This document shows, piece by piece, positions 1 to 9,032 of a stretch of DNA of 64,000 bases. The notes beneath the pieces are model-generated. The model searched no databases. It was not told where the DNA came from and saw only the letters and a list, made by a program, of their open reading frames with translations. How positions within the stretch are numbered: position 1 is the stretch's first letter; the number at the start of each line of letters is the position of its first letter. This stretch comes from JAVJRN01 sp047635055 (GTDB lineage: Bacteria > Bacteroidota > Bacteroidia > Cytophagales > Cyclobacteriaceae): the NCBI GenBank assembly GCA_047635055.1, contig JBLIIJ010000003.1:24114-88113 (forward strand). Reading direction: 5' to 3'. The position numbers were made by a program, and so were the translations under genes.

Positions 1-275
1 CCAGAGCCAGTGCCAATTTCCAAAATCTTGTCTCCCGGCTTGAGTTCCAGTAATTCTGTTTGAAATGCTACTGTATAGGGTTGTGAGATTGTTTGTCCTT
101 CTCCAATGGGAAATGCTTTGTCCTCATAGGCATGTGGTTCAAATATTCTTTCGAAAAAAAAATGTCGTGGAATTTTAAGCATCGCATCAAGAATTCTTTG
201 GTCTTTAATTCCTTTCGATTTCACTTCATTTATTAGAAGTTTGCGCATTCCTTTATGCTTGTACGTATCTTTCAA
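1..275 (-). CDS. pcm: Protein-L-isoaspartate O-methyltransferase, partial (C-terminus outside window)
   Basis: The reverse strand reads open from the left edge and gives the N-terminal third of a PCMT-family methyltransferase, which repairs isoaspartyl residues using S-adenosylmethionine. Visible are a KHKGMR segment near the start, a PRHFF segment, the QPYTVAFQTELL stretch and the SAM-binding motif I (ILEIGTGSG) at the cut edge. I chose the TTG at 275 because the preceding residues (KDTYKHKG) match the conserved N-terminus of Bacteroidota Pcm as I remember it. The first ATG (248) would remove them. The gene is divergent from ribE with about 50 bp between. Family assignment is confident; the start is inferred. 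Confidence 0.85.
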   Translation of the reverse strand, partial: MKDTYKHKGMRKLLINEVKSKGIKDQRILDAMLKIPRHFFFERIFEPHAYEDKAFPIGEGQTISQPYTVAFQTELLELKPGDKILEIGTGS

Positions 276-327
276 GAAGTTTGAAGGTTGAAGTTTTGAA
301 TGGTTAAAAATAAAATGAATTCAGCAG

Positions 328-924
328 ATGTTTACAGGAATTATTGAATCACTTGGTCAGCTTACAGAAAAAAAAGTAGAAGGATCAAATATCAATTTTG
401 GGTTTAAGTCACCAATCTCCGGTGAGCTCAAGGTTGATCAGAGTATATCACATAATGGCGTATGCTTAACTGTTACACAATGTAACCAAGATATGCATTA
501 TGTAACTGCCGTCCAGGAGACCCTCAACAAAAGTAACTTAGGAGCTATTGAAATAGGAGAGGAGGTAAACCTTGAAAGGTGTATGATAATGAATGGGCGA
601 TTAGATGGACATATTGTGCAAGGACATGTGGATGCCACAGCCAGTGTTCTCTCAGTATTGGATGTTGATGGTAGTTGGATATATTTATTCACTTTCAAAA
701 ATGTTGATCCTTTAATGGTGGAAAAGGGAAGTGTCTGTGTCAATGGGGTCAGTCTTACATGCTTTGACATTATTAATAATACGTTCAAGGTTGCTGTCAT
801 TCCCTACACATATGAGCATACTAACTTTAAAAATCTTAAAGAGGATAGTGTTGTTAACATAGAGTTTGATATTATTGGAAAATATATTAAGGCATTAATA
901 AATCCTAACACTCATGGTTCTTAA
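328..924 (+). CDS. ribE: Riboflavin synthase, alpha subunit
   Basis: This cytosolic enzyme dismutates two 6,7-dimethyl-8-ribityllumazine molecules into riboflavin and a pyrimidinedione, the last step of riboflavin synthesis. The 198-residue length is typical. It starts with the family hallmark MFTGII and shows two tandem lumazine-binding halves: NGVCLTV near residue 43 in the first and NGVSLT near 139 in the second, with NGRLDGHIVQGHVD at about 89-102. The end overlaps the start of the LytTR regulator gene by 11 bases, so the two are probably translated from one message. No riboswitch is visible upstream, where only about 50 bases separate it from pcm. Confidence 0.95.
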   Translation: MFTGIIESLGQLTEKKVEGSNINFGFKSPISGELKVDQSISHNGVCLTVTQCNQDMHYVTAVQETLNKSNLGAIEIGEEVNLERCMIMNGRLDGHIVQGHVDATASVLSVLDVDGSWIYLFTFKNVDPLMVEKGSVCVNGVSLTCFDIINNTFKVAVIPYTYEHTNFKNLKEDSVVNIEFDIIGKYIKALINPNTHGS

Positions 925-1615
925 CTGTCTCATCGTAGATGATGATAAAATGTCTCGTTTAGTTGTTAATAACTTTATTGAGAAAACTGATTTCCTAAGT
1001 TTGGCAGGAGAGCTTGACAACACTATTGAAGCTTCTAACTTGCTTATAGATCAGAAGAATAACGACATAGATTTGCTCTTTCTTGATATAGAAATGCCAG
1101 AAATGACAGGTCTCGAGTTAGTTAAATCACTGAATGGTTCTTATCCAATTATCTTTATCACTTCTAAAAAAGACTATGCTTTAGAAGCTTTTGAAGGAGA
1201 CGTGCTGGACTATTTGGTGAAACCAATGGAATATAGTCGTTTCCTAAAAGCTGCGATGAAGGCGAGAGAACAGCGGCAAAAGGAATTATTATTTGCTGAG
1301 AAAGAAAATCATATTTTCATCAAATCAGATTCTCGACACGTGCGAGTCTCTTATAGTGATCTGAATTTTGTCGAAGCGTTGGCAGACTATGTTATTTTCA
1401 ATACTAATAAGGGTAAGTACATTGTGCACTATACCATGAAAGGAATTGAGAAAAAACTTCCATTAAGTCTGTTTAGTCGCATACATAGATCGTATATAAT
1501 TAATAGAGATAAGATCAATTATATGGAAGATTTTAATGTTTCGATTGGTGAAAAAATGATTCCTGTTGGAGCTTCTTACAAGGAACAATTTCTAAAAAAA
1601 TTAAATCAATTGTAA
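914..1615 (+). CDS. LytTR-family response regulator transcription factor
   Basis: A two-domain response regulator of 233 residues. The N-terminal receiver domain carries the acidic pocket (DDD near residues 9-11), the phospho-acceptor Asp at about 58 in FLDIEMPEM and the conserved Lys at about 103 in LVKP. The C-terminal half (about 130-233) is a LytTR DNA-binding domain with the HRSYIIN motif. Such proteins usually act with LytS/YehU-type membrane histidine kinases, but no kinase lies beside it. The ATG overlaps the end of ribE by 11 bases, which suggests translational coupling. The 3' end overlaps the convergent PAP2 gene by 10 bases. Targets cannot be told from the sequence. Confidence 0.92.
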   Translation: MVLNCLIVDDDKMSRLVVNNFIEKTDFLSLAGELDNTIEASNLLIDQKNNDIDLLFLDIEMPEMTGLELVKSLNGSYPIIFITSKKDYALEAFEGDVLDYLVKPMEYSRFLKAAMKAREQRQKELLFAEKENHIFIKSDSRHVRVSYSDLNFVEALADYVIFNTNKGKYIVHYTMKGIEKKLPLSLFSRIHRSYIINRDKINYMEDFNVSIGEKMIPVGASYKEQFLKKLNQL

Positions 1616-2169
1616 TTGATTGAGAGCTGTATACTACGATTGAGAATATAATGAACAACAATTGCTGCAAATAGCGCGATTAGCCAGCCTACTACAACAT
1701 CACCGAAATAATGTACTCCTAGGTAAATACGGCTATAGGAAACTATCAATGCCCAAGGGAGTAAATAGCGACCAATTATCATTTTGTTTCGTAAAAATAA
1801 TACAACGGCAAGTCCCATCGTGTTTGCCGCATGGGATGAAGCAAATCCGTATTTGCCACCGCAATTTCCAACGTTAATAATTAGGTATTTAAGCGTTTCA
1901 TCATGGCAAGGTCTTGGTCTCTGAAAAAAAGGTTTCATTACCGAGCTTGTTGCTTGATCTGTTAAGATAATTGTGAGAACGCATCCTACAATGACGTGAA
2001 TATAATGCTTTGGGTACGCTCGGTATATTTGAAATACAATGAAGATATATAATGGTAGCCAAACCAGTTTCTTTGATAGGAATAGCATGAAATTATCTAA
2101 GTAGGGGTGGCCTAAAGAATTTAAAAAAAGAGTTATATCCAGATCACTCTGTAGGAACCAATCAACCAT
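1606..2169 (-). CDS. PAP2-family membrane phosphatase
   Basis: An integral membrane phosphatase of the PAP2/undecaprenyl-pyrophosphatase type, 187 residues with several hydrophobic segments. The three phosphatase motifs are intact: K79-x6-RP (KPFFQRPRP), SSH at 111-113 (the PSGH motif with Ser for Pro and Ala following) and SR-x5-H-x3-D at about 146-157 (SRIYLGVHYFGD). The likely substrate is a lipid phosphate such as undecaprenyl pyrophosphate or phosphatidate, not resolvable here. It follows hemF with an 8-base overlap, so it is probably the last gene of the tamL-hemF-PAP2 unit. Its 3' end overlaps the convergent LytTR regulator gene. Confidence 0.9.
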   Translation of the reverse strand: MVDWFLQSDLDITLFLNSLGHPYLDNFMLFLSKKLVWLPLYIFIVFQIYRAYPKHYIHVIVGCVLTIILTDQATSSVMKPFFQRPRPCHDETLKYLIINVGNCGGKYGFASSHAANTMGLAVVLFLRNKMIIGRYLLPWALIVSYSRIYLGVHYFGDVVVGWLIALFAAIVVHYILNRSIQLSINYN

Positions 2170-3067
2170 TTTTCACCCAATCAATATCTTTTTTTAGCCA
2201 ATGCATTGTTTCTGCCTCTTTTGATCCCAGACTTGGCACCAAGTTATACTCCCAAGACGCGTCTGGGGGAAGACTCATCAAAATAGACTCTGTTCGGCCT
2301 CCTGTGTCCAACCCGAACTTGGTTCCTTTATCCCATACGAGGTTAAATTCCGCATATCTACCTCTGCGGATTAGTTGCCATTTGCGATGTTGTTCACTGA
2401 ACTCTTTATTACGACTTTCTTGAGCATAACTTTTGTAGATTGAAAGGAATGATTTGCCGACCGACTGGCTAAAGGCCCATAATTCTGCTTTACTTTTTTG
2501 TTCAGTTTTTTCGTTTAGCCGATCGTAAAAAATTCCTCCAACACCTCTGGTTTCATCACGATGTTTTATATAAAAATAGTCGTCTGCCCATTTTTTAAAT
2601 CTTAAATAATAGTTGGAGTCAGCTTGATCACAGACATGCTTTAAATAATGATGGATCGTTTTTCCTGATTCTTTATCTACATAGTGGGGTGTTAAATCTA
2701 TGCCTCCACCAAACCAATATTCTCCACCCTCCATTTCGAAATAACGAACGTTCATGTGTATGATAGGAACCCATGGATTGCTAGGGTGTAGTACAATAGA
2801 CACTCCAGTAGCAAAGAAATTTGCCTTATTGATGCCAAGTGCTGCAGTTATTTTTTCAGGTGTTGGTCCGTGTACTGCGGAGAAGTTAACACCGCCTTTC
2901 TCAATAAGAGAACCATTTTTTATAACTCGAGATTTGCCACCACCACCTTCTGGTCTTTCCCATATGTCTTGTTCAAAAAGAGCGTTTCCATCTAATTCTT
3001 CTAGTCCGTTACAAATTTCATCCTGTAAATTTTCGAACCAGGTTTTAATTTCTTCTTTGCTGATCAT
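2162..3067 (-). CDS. hemF: Oxygen-dependent coproporphyrinogen III oxidase
   Basis: This enzyme oxidatively decarboxylates coproporphyrinogen III to protoporphyrinogen IX in heme synthesis and needs molecular oxygen. The 301-residue length is typical. Recognisable family segments are GGGGKSRV near residue 40, HMNVRYFE around 105 and GGGIDLTPHYV around 120; RRGRYAEFNLVWDKGTKFGL lies in the last quarter, followed by ESILMSLPP. The ATG at 3067 overlaps the tamL stop codon by one base, and the gene overlaps the PAP2 gene by 8 bases, so the three appear to be one operon. Its presence indicates aerobic heme synthesis. Confidence 0.96.
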   Translation of the reverse strand: MISKEEIKTWFENLQDEICNGLEELDGNALFEQDIWERPEGGGGKSRVIKNGSLIEKGGVNFSAVHGPTPEKITAALGINKANFFATGVSIVLHPSNPWVPIIHMNVRYFEMEGGEYWFGGGIDLTPHYVDKESGKTIHHYLKHVCDQADSNYYLRFKKWADDYFYIKHRDETRGVGGIFYDRLNEKTEQKSKAELWAFSQSVGKSFLSIYKSYAQESRNKEFSEQHRKWQLIRRGRYAEFNLVWDKGTKFGLDTGGRTESILMSLPPDASWEYNLVPSLGSKEAETMHWLKKDIDWVKNG

Positions 3068-5502
3068 TAAAAAGGATATCCAATACCAATATTAAGATTG
3101 AAAAGTTGTTGATTAAATAAGTCGTCCAAACGAATTTTATTCGCTACAAATCTATCGCCTTCTGGCCTAGCTGGGTCAACTATTTTATAGGCACCATCAA
3201 GCCGCAATATTAAAAACGAAAAATCCATCCTAAGACCTATCCCTGCGCCTACTGCGATTTCTTTAATAAAAGACCGAAATCGAAAAATACCATCGCTTGA
3301 TTCATCACCATCATTATTCTCGTTAATTGTTTTACTCCGCCAAAGCCAAGCATTTCCAATATCAATAAAGGCAGCAATATTAAAAAATCCAATCACATTT
3401 TTTCTATACTCTATAGAAGATTCAATAATTACATCAGCTGGCTGCTCACGTTGATAATCAACTTCGATTTCATTTCCTTCCACATTGGTATATTCGGCAT
3501 AAGATCCAGGTCCTAAGCGCCTTGGGCTCCATGCTCTGATGGAATTGCTACCACCAGCAAAAAAGTATTTTTCATATGGTAATGCACGACTTTCGCCATA
3601 TACGTAAGCAAAACCTGTATTAAACCTATAGGCAAAACTGGATCCTTTTTTTATTCTAATGTTTTTTCTAAAATCAGCATTGAACTTAAAATATCGATAG
3701 TATTCTAGGTTTTGTGATTCATCGAAAGGTTTTCGCCCCAAGAAAGTTTGTAATAATCCACCATATTCCAGGAATACGCTTAGGAAAGTAGCATTAACGT
3801 CCGATTGGCCATACTTATTGGTTCTTAGGTTGTAGCTTATACTAGCAGCGCTGACAAAGGAAGGTCTAAAAGCACTAACATATGACCTGTTTCCTTGATC
3901 TTCAAATTCTTGTAGTTCTTGGCTGAAATTTGAATAGTTGTCAGATTGGATAAAACTAACGTCTAGGGGTTTTACCGAAAATTGAGCGATCTGCTTTACT
4001 TGCCAAAGGTAGGCGATGGCGGAATTAAAGGTGGTTCGTTCATATTCATTAAAGCGATATTCATAATTAATTCCGATTGAAAATCGCGTACGAGGATTGT
4101 AGGCACCATATTTATTTCTCAGTCTTTGACTTAGCGGAAAATAGAAAATAGGAAAGGTGAGCGAGGCAACTGCGCCCGCTTGAAACCTAGTATATTCATT
4201 GTTATCCGCATTTACATTGGGAATACCCTGTAGCCGCACGTTGGCATTTATGTCGATAATTTCTAGCCTATGGAAGAGGTTTCTGTTTTTGGCATTAAAA
4301 TTAAAAAACGGACCAGGTTTTTGAGCTTCTTCGAATAAACTTAGTCCTATCTCCGTTGAAGTCTGAAATTTCTTTAAAGGCGAAGTGAAAATAGTGCTTA
4401 CAAACTCCCCATCTGTGGTGTCATATTCAATATTCACAAAGCGAAAAATATCGAGATATGACAATTGCTTCTGTGTTTCAAGTGCTTTTTCTCGACTATA
4501 CAGGTCAGATTTATCTAGAAAAATTCTTCGATCGAGTATTTTTTCAGCGTAATTATTTACCGCTTGGTTATAGGTAATATTATTATAAGTAATTGTCCTT
4601 AATCTATGGTCGCTTTTTTTACTCGTCTCAGAATTAAAAATTAAGGAATCATAGCTGTAAATCCTGTGATTAGTGCGGTTAGCAGGGTTGGTTATGGTAA
4701 GTCGAACTAGAAGTTTTTGATTTGGTAGATTGACAGAATCAACTTCAAATAAGATGTACTGCTTTTTGAATTCGTAAAACCCATTATTGCTCGCGATTTT
4801 ATAAACTCGTTCTCTTTCCTGAGTGATTAATTCTTGGGAAAACTGTTGACCTTTTAATGGACTTACTGTGGTTTTCGTTTTGTATAAAGAATCAAGGGTT
4901 GGATCAGCTATGAAGGTGTATACCGAATCTATGACGTATGGTTTTTTTGGCTGTATCTCATATGTTATTCGGGCATTCTTATATTCAAAGATTGTTGGGC
5001 TATTGACTATTGAGTTAAAATAACCTCGTGTAAACATATATTTATTAATGTTATCAACTGTTTTTCTAGCCTTTGAGCTATCAAAAACAGTTAATGTTTC
5101 ACCCCATTGCATCCTTCTATTTCCGTTTTTTAATTCATCTTTGAATTCTGTAAGCTTCCGAGCTTTTTTCGACAGCAGCTGACTTTTTCTACTTTCTTTT
5201 TGTGTTGCAGCAATTTTAGTATCAAACTTTTCTAGGCGTTTTCTCTTATTTGACTGAATTTTGGTCGTGTCGTAATTTTTAAGTCCCCAATTGTATATAT
5301 ACACCAAATGAAAAATAGGTAGACTTAAAAATCGGCTATTACGTTCTTGTACTAATTGGTCTTTGATGGCATCAGTATTAATACCTTTGGGTGCGCGAAT
5401 TTTTTGCTTAACCAATACTGACTCACCTGTATGGAGATATTTATACCCCATACAAGAGGTAAGTGTAAAAGTGATAAACAATATTAAAGATCGTAGAAAC
5501 AA
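3067..5502 (-). CDS. tamL: TamL-type lipoprotein of the Omp85 superfamily
   Basis: An outer-membrane Omp85 protein of about 811 residues. The first residues form a lipoprotein signal peptide ending LTSC, so the mature protein would be lipid-anchored at Cys17, as in TamL, the Bacteroidota lipoprotein form of TamA. POTRA-like segments fill about 30-350 and a 16-strand-type barrel fills the C-terminal half. A GGSNSIRAW segment corresponds to the conserved VRGF/IRGF region of loop 6. The frame opens at a TTG: an in-frame stop lies only 18 bases upstream and no ATG precedes the signal peptide. It usually works with TamB in outer-membrane assembly, but no tamB is adjacent. Its start lies only 2 bases from the divergent SpoU gene. 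Confidence 0.88.
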   Translation of the reverse strand: MFLRSLILFITFTLTSCMGYKYLHTGESVLVKQKIRAPKGINTDAIKDQLVQERNSRFLSLPIFHLVYIYNWGLKNYDTTKIQSNKRKRLEKFDTKIAATQKESRKSQLLSKKARKLTEFKDELKNGNRRMQWGETLTVFDSSKARKTVDNINKYMFTRGYFNSIVNSPTIFEYKNARITYEIQPKKPYVIDSVYTFIADPTLDSLYKTKTTVSPLKGQQFSQELITQERERVYKIASNNGFYEFKKQYILFEVDSVNLPNQKLLVRLTITNPANRTNHRIYSYDSLIFNSETSKKSDHRLRTITYNNITYNQAVNNYAEKILDRRIFLDKSDLYSREKALETQKQLSYLDIFRFVNIEYDTTDGEFVSTIFTSPLKKFQTSTEIGLSLFEEAQKPGPFFNFNAKNRNLFHRLEIIDINANVRLQGIPNVNADNNEYTRFQAGAVASLTFPIFYFPLSQRLRNKYGAYNPRTRFSIGINYEYRFNEYERTTFNSAIAYLWQVKQIAQFSVKPLDVSFIQSDNYSNFSQELQEFEDQGNRSYVSAFRPSFVSAASISYNLRTNKYGQSDVNATFLSVFLEYGGLLQTFLGRKPFDESQNLEYYRYFKFNADFRKNIRIKKGSSFAYRFNTGFAYVYGESRALPYEKYFFAGGSNSIRAWSPRRLGPGSYAEYTNVEGNEIEVDYQREQPADVIIESSIEYRKNVIGFFNIAAFIDIGNAWLWRSKTINENNDGDESSDGIFRFRSFIKEIAVGAGIGLRMDFSFLILRLDGAYKIVDPARPEGDRFVANKIRLDDLFNQQLFNLNIGIGYPF

Positions 5503-5504
5503 AT

Positions 5505-6260
5505 ATGGATAGGCTTAAACTCTCTGCTAAACAAGCAAAATTCATCAAATCACTGAAGATAAAAAAGTTTCGCCAGCAGGAAAGAGTATTTCTTGTTGAG
5601 GGAAAGAAAAATGTACAAGAATTACTACGTTCAAATTATGAAATTAGGTACTTAATATGTACAAACGTCTTTTATGAGAGTAGTCTTTCCTTAAAGAAAG
5701 CGGATCAGTCTAAAATACTATTTGCCTCTCCGGCGGACCTGACTTCTATAGGAACCTTAAAAACAAATAATGAATGCTTAGCCGTTGTAAACTTTGAGGA
5801 AAAAAAATCTATTCCGGATCACGTCGATCATATTTTTTTGTTTGATGGGATTAATGATCCAGGAAACCTAGGTACAATTATTCGTACTCTTGATTGGTTT
5901 GGATTTAATCATTTGGTTTGTGCGCCCGAGACGACCGATCATTTTGCTCCAAAAGTGGTTAACACTTCTAAGGGTTCTTTTTTTCGGGCGAATATAGAGG
6001 TGGCGGATTTGGTCGATTTTATAAAATCCTCTTCTCGAACGGTATACTTGGTGGAGATGAATGGGGCGCCATTAAGCTCCATTAACCAGGAATCAATGTC
6101 ACCGTCTATTTTTATAATGGGGAGCGAATCTCATGGAATCTCTGAGTCAATTAGAGCATTGGGTAACCATTCAATAACAATTCCTAATTTCGGTTCTGCG
6201 GAATCGCTAAACGTAGGAATCGCTACTGGGATCTTATGTTATCAATTGAGAAACTGTTAG
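5505..6260 (+). CDS. SpoU/TrmH-family RNA 2'-O-methyltransferase
   Basis: A SPOUT-class RNA ribose methyltransferase of 251 residues. An N-terminal substrate-binding part (LSAKQAKFIKSLKIKKFRQQ, then FLVEGKK) precedes the catalytic domain with the three SpoU motifs: NDPGNLGTIIRT near 120, IMGSESHGIS near 203 and IPNFGSAESLNVGIATGI near 225-242. The N-terminal EGKKNVQELL segment resembles 23S rRNA Gm methyltransferases (RlmB/TsnR-like), but the exact target base cannot be assigned. The start is nearly touching the divergent tamL start, so its promoter must lie inside tamL coding sequence. The 3' end overlaps pgi by 4 bases tail to tail. Confidence 0.92.
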   Translation: MDRLKLSAKQAKFIKSLKIKKFRQQERVFLVEGKKNVQELLRSNYEIRYLICTNVFYESSLSLKKADQSKILFASPADLTSIGTLKTNNECLAVVNFEEKKSIPDHVDHIFLFDGINDPGNLGTIIRTLDWFGFNHLVCAPETTDHFAPKVVNTSKGSFFRANIEVADLVDFIKSSSRTVYLVEMNGAPLSSINQESMSPSIFIMGSESHGISESIRALGNHSITIPNFGSAESLNVGIATGILCYQLRNC

Positions 6261-7909
6261 TCCTTTTTAAATGTTTTATATGCATTTATTAATCCGTTCG
6301 TAGACGTATCATGATCAGTGATATGCTCTTCACCAGACAGTTTTGGGAGGATTTCTTTGGCAAGTTGCTTCCCGAGTTCTACACCCCATTGATCAAAACT
6401 GAATACATTCCAAACGATACCTTGAACGAAAATTTTATGCTCATACATGGCAATTAATGAGCCTAATGTGCGAGGTGTGAGTATTTTGAAGAGGATTGAG
6501 TTTGTTGGCTTATTACCTTCAAAAACTTTGAATGGCGCTAGTTCTTCTAATTCTTCTTTTGAAATGTCAGTACTTTCCAACTCGGCGATTACCTTTTCTT
6601 TGGTTTTCCCATTCATTAATGCTTCCGTTTGGGCAAAGAAGTTTGCTAGTAATTTTTCATGGTGATCACCAATTGGATTTTGACTTTTGGCTGGTGCCAA
6701 AAAGTCACATGGAATAATTTTAGTTCCTTGGTGAATAAGTTGATAAAAAGCATGCTGTCCATTCGTTCCTGGTTCTCCCCATATTACAGGTCCTGTCTGA
6801 TAGTCTATTGTTTCCCCATTTCTGGCGACTGACTTACCATTACTTTCCATATCACCTTGTTGGAAATAGGCAGCAAACCGATGCATATACTGATCGTATG
6901 GTAATATGGCTTGTGTTTCTGCCCCAAAAAAGTTGTTGTACCAAATACCTAGAATAGCTAATAGAATAGGAATGTTTTCTTTTACCGGAGCATCTTTGAA
7001 ATGGTTGTCCATGGCGTGGGCGCCATCGAGTAACTCTTCAAAGTTTTCATAACCGATGGTGCAGGCGATGGACATTCCTATAGATGACCAAAGGGAATAC
7101 CTACCACCAACCCAATCCCAGAATTCGAACATGTTGTCCGAATCGATTCCGAATGCTTCGACTGACTCTTTGTTTGTAGATATAGCGATGAAGTGCTTGG
7201 CAACATCCAATTCTTCACCATATTTTAAGAACCATGTTTTTGCCGATTGGGCATTTGTCATGGTTTCTTGAGTCGTAAATGTCTTAGAGGCAATAATGAA
7301 TAAAGTAGTTTCTGGGTCTACTTGATTTAGCGTTGTATAGATGTGTGAGCCATCAACATTGGATACGTAGTAAGTCTTTATATTCTCTTTTGTATAAGGC
7401 TTAAGCGCTTCTGTGACCATGTATGGCCCTAGATCCGAGCCACCTATTCCTATATTGACAATGGTATTGATAGGCTTACCTGTATAACCCTTAAGTTCTC
7501 CATTATGAAGTTTTGAGGTAAACAGTTTCATTTTTTTTAAAACGTTGTTCACTTCGGGCATCACGTCTTTACCGTCGACTATGAATTTGGTATTCGACCT
7601 ATTTCTTAGCGCTACATGAAGTACTGCGCGCTTTTCAGTCTTATTGATAGCAGTGCCATTGAACATTTTTTCAATAGCATCATTAAGATCTATTTCTTGT
7701 AAAAGCCGTTCAAAAAGGTTTAGCGTTTCTTCAGTGATTCTATTCTTCGAATAATCAAAGAGAATATCTTCAAATCTTAAAGAAAATTTATTGAAACGAT
7801 CCTTGTCATCAGCGAATAGCTGAGCTAGATGCGTTTCTTTTATTGAGCTAAAATGATTAGTCAATTGCTCCCAAGATTTAGTGTCCTTAGGATTAGTAGA
7901 ATGAAGCAT
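6257..7909 (-). CDS. pgi: Glucose-6-phosphate isomerase
   Basis: Interconverts glucose 6-phosphate and fructose 6-phosphate in the cytosol. At 550 residues it belongs to the long bacterial PGI class. Family segments seen are NIGIGGSDLGPYMV in the first third, FIIASKTFTTQET, the GGRYSLWSSIG stretch around 270, the conserved Glu/His region (MESNGKS, GTNGQHAFYQ) around 350-390 and the C-terminal DQWGVELGKQLA signature. It ends 13 bases from the start-side of the Na/Ca exchanger gene, and both run leftward, so the exchanger transcript may continue into pgi. The stop overlaps the convergent SpoU gene by 4 bases. Confidence 0.97.
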   Translation of the reverse strand: MLHSTNPKDTKSWEQLTNHFSSIKETHLAQLFADDKDRFNKFSLRFEDILFDYSKNRITEETLNLFERLLQEIDLNDAIEKMFNGTAINKTEKRAVLHVALRNRSNTKFIVDGKDVMPEVNNVLKKMKLFTSKLHNGELKGYTGKPINTIVNIGIGGSDLGPYMVTEALKPYTKENIKTYYVSNVDGSHIYTTLNQVDPETTLFIIASKTFTTQETMTNAQSAKTWFLKYGEELDVAKHFIAISTNKESVEAFGIDSDNMFEFWDWVGGRYSLWSSIGMSIACTIGYENFEELLDGAHAMDNHFKDAPVKENIPILLAILGIWYNNFFGAETQAILPYDQYMHRFAAYFQQGDMESNGKSVARNGETIDYQTGPVIWGEPGTNGQHAFYQLIHQGTKIIPCDFLAPAKSQNPIGDHHEKLLANFFAQTEALMNGKTKEKVIAELESTDISKEELEELAPFKVFEGNKPTNSILFKILTPRTLGSLIAMYEHKIFVQGIVWNVFSFDQWGVELGKQLAKEILPKLSGEEHITDHDTSTNGLINAYKTFKKD

Positions 7910-7921
7910 GTTTGATAATTT

Positions 7922-8911
7922 TTACAATCTTACGAAGAGATAGTACATGTAGGCAACAAAGCCAAGAAGGTAAATAATACCTTCTGATCGGTCCAGTTTG
8001 TATTTGGCAAAAGTGAACATAAATACGAATAGCATCAAAGTACCAACCATGACCAGCAGGATGTCCATATTTAGCACCGGGTTGTATTGAAGAGGGGAAT
8101 GTACCAATCCCGTAACTCCCAAGACAAGAAGTAAGTTGAATATATTTGAACCAACAATATTACCAACGGCAAGATCGGATTTTTTCTGAAATGCAGCGAC
8201 AGCAGATGTTGCCAGTTCAGGCAGTGAAGTTCCAGCGGCTAGGATAGTTAATCCAATCAATTTTTCACTTACACCATAGAGTTGAGCTACTTTTACAGCA
8301 CTATCGACAATCATTTTACCACCAACGACTAACCCGAATATACCACCTGCGATGAGTAAGGTAGTTTTCAAGCTTCCCATGACCTCAATATCTTCAACCA
8401 AGTCACTATCTTCAGGATTCCTTGTCAAATTCATAAAAATGTAGACTAGGAAGAGGACGAACATTACTAACAAAATAATACAGTCTATTACTCCTAGCGT
8501 GTTTGAGTCCGAATTGAAAAACATTACGTCATTAACCAGAACGAAGAATATAAATGTCGCTAGTAGCGAATAGGGTATTTCCTTCCAAAGTGCATTTTTC
8601 TGCACCGTAAGGGGATATATGACAGCAGCTACTCCGAGTATTAAAAAGATATTAAAAATATTGGATCCAATGATGTTTCCAAACACAACATCGTGTGTGC
8701 CTCCTTCGGCTGTTGTGACGGACCCTGAGATAATGTTTACAACCAATTCAGGAGCGGAGGTACCCATGGCGACTACTGTTAACCCTATCGCTATATCAGA
8801 AACGTTAAATCTTTTAGCGAGGGAGGATGCTCCATTTACAAGGAAATCGGCACCCTTAATTAAAAGTACAAAGCCGATGGTGATTAATACAAGATGAATA
8901 ACTATATCCAA
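7922..8911 (-). CDS. Calcium/sodium antiporter (CaCA family, YrbG-like)
   Basis: An inner-membrane cation exchanger of 329 residues with about ten hydrophobic segments in two inverted halves. Both alpha-repeats are clear: MGTSAPELVVN with GNIIGSNIFNIFLILG in the first half and AAGTSLPELATS with GNIVGSNIFNLLLVLG in the second. The conserved acidic residues that coordinate the ions (E in APEL/LPEL) are present. The expected role is sodium-driven calcium export, though K-dependent variants exist and the sequence alone does not decide. The frame begins at TTG (8911); the only upstream in-frame sequence is four codons preceded by a stop, and no ATG precedes the first membrane segment. It is followed by pgi after 12 bases. 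Confidence 0.92.
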   Translation of the reverse strand: MDIVIHLVLITIGFVLLIKGADFLVNGASSLAKRFNVSDIAIGLTVVAMGTSAPELVVNIISGSVTTAEGGTHDVVFGNIIGSNIFNIFLILGVAAVIYPLTVQKNALWKEIPYSLLATFIFFVLVNDVMFFNSDSNTLGVIDCIILLVMFVLFLVYIFMNLTRNPEDSDLVEDIEVMGSLKTTLLIAGGIFGLVVGGKMIVDSAVKVAQLYGVSEKLIGLTILAAGTSLPELATSAVAAFQKKSDLAVGNIVGSNIFNLLLVLGVTGLVHSPLQYNPVLNMDILLVMVGTLMLFVFMFTFAKYKLDRSEGIIYLLGFVAYMYYLFVRL

Positions 8912-9032
8912 AGCGGTTCAGGTTAGGTTATTTATTTGCAAGAAACTAAAATTATAAAGATTTTTAGAGTTTATTCTAACAAATATGCTAATTTAATATT
9001 AAGTATAGATTTAAACAACAGGTAATAATTAC

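Noticed and set aside
1604..1621. AATCAATT-GT-AATTGATT inverted repeat at the convergent LytTR/PAP2 junction
   Set aside because: An 8-bp AT-only stem with a 2-base turn and no T-run is weak; it could occur by chance in AT-rich sequence.
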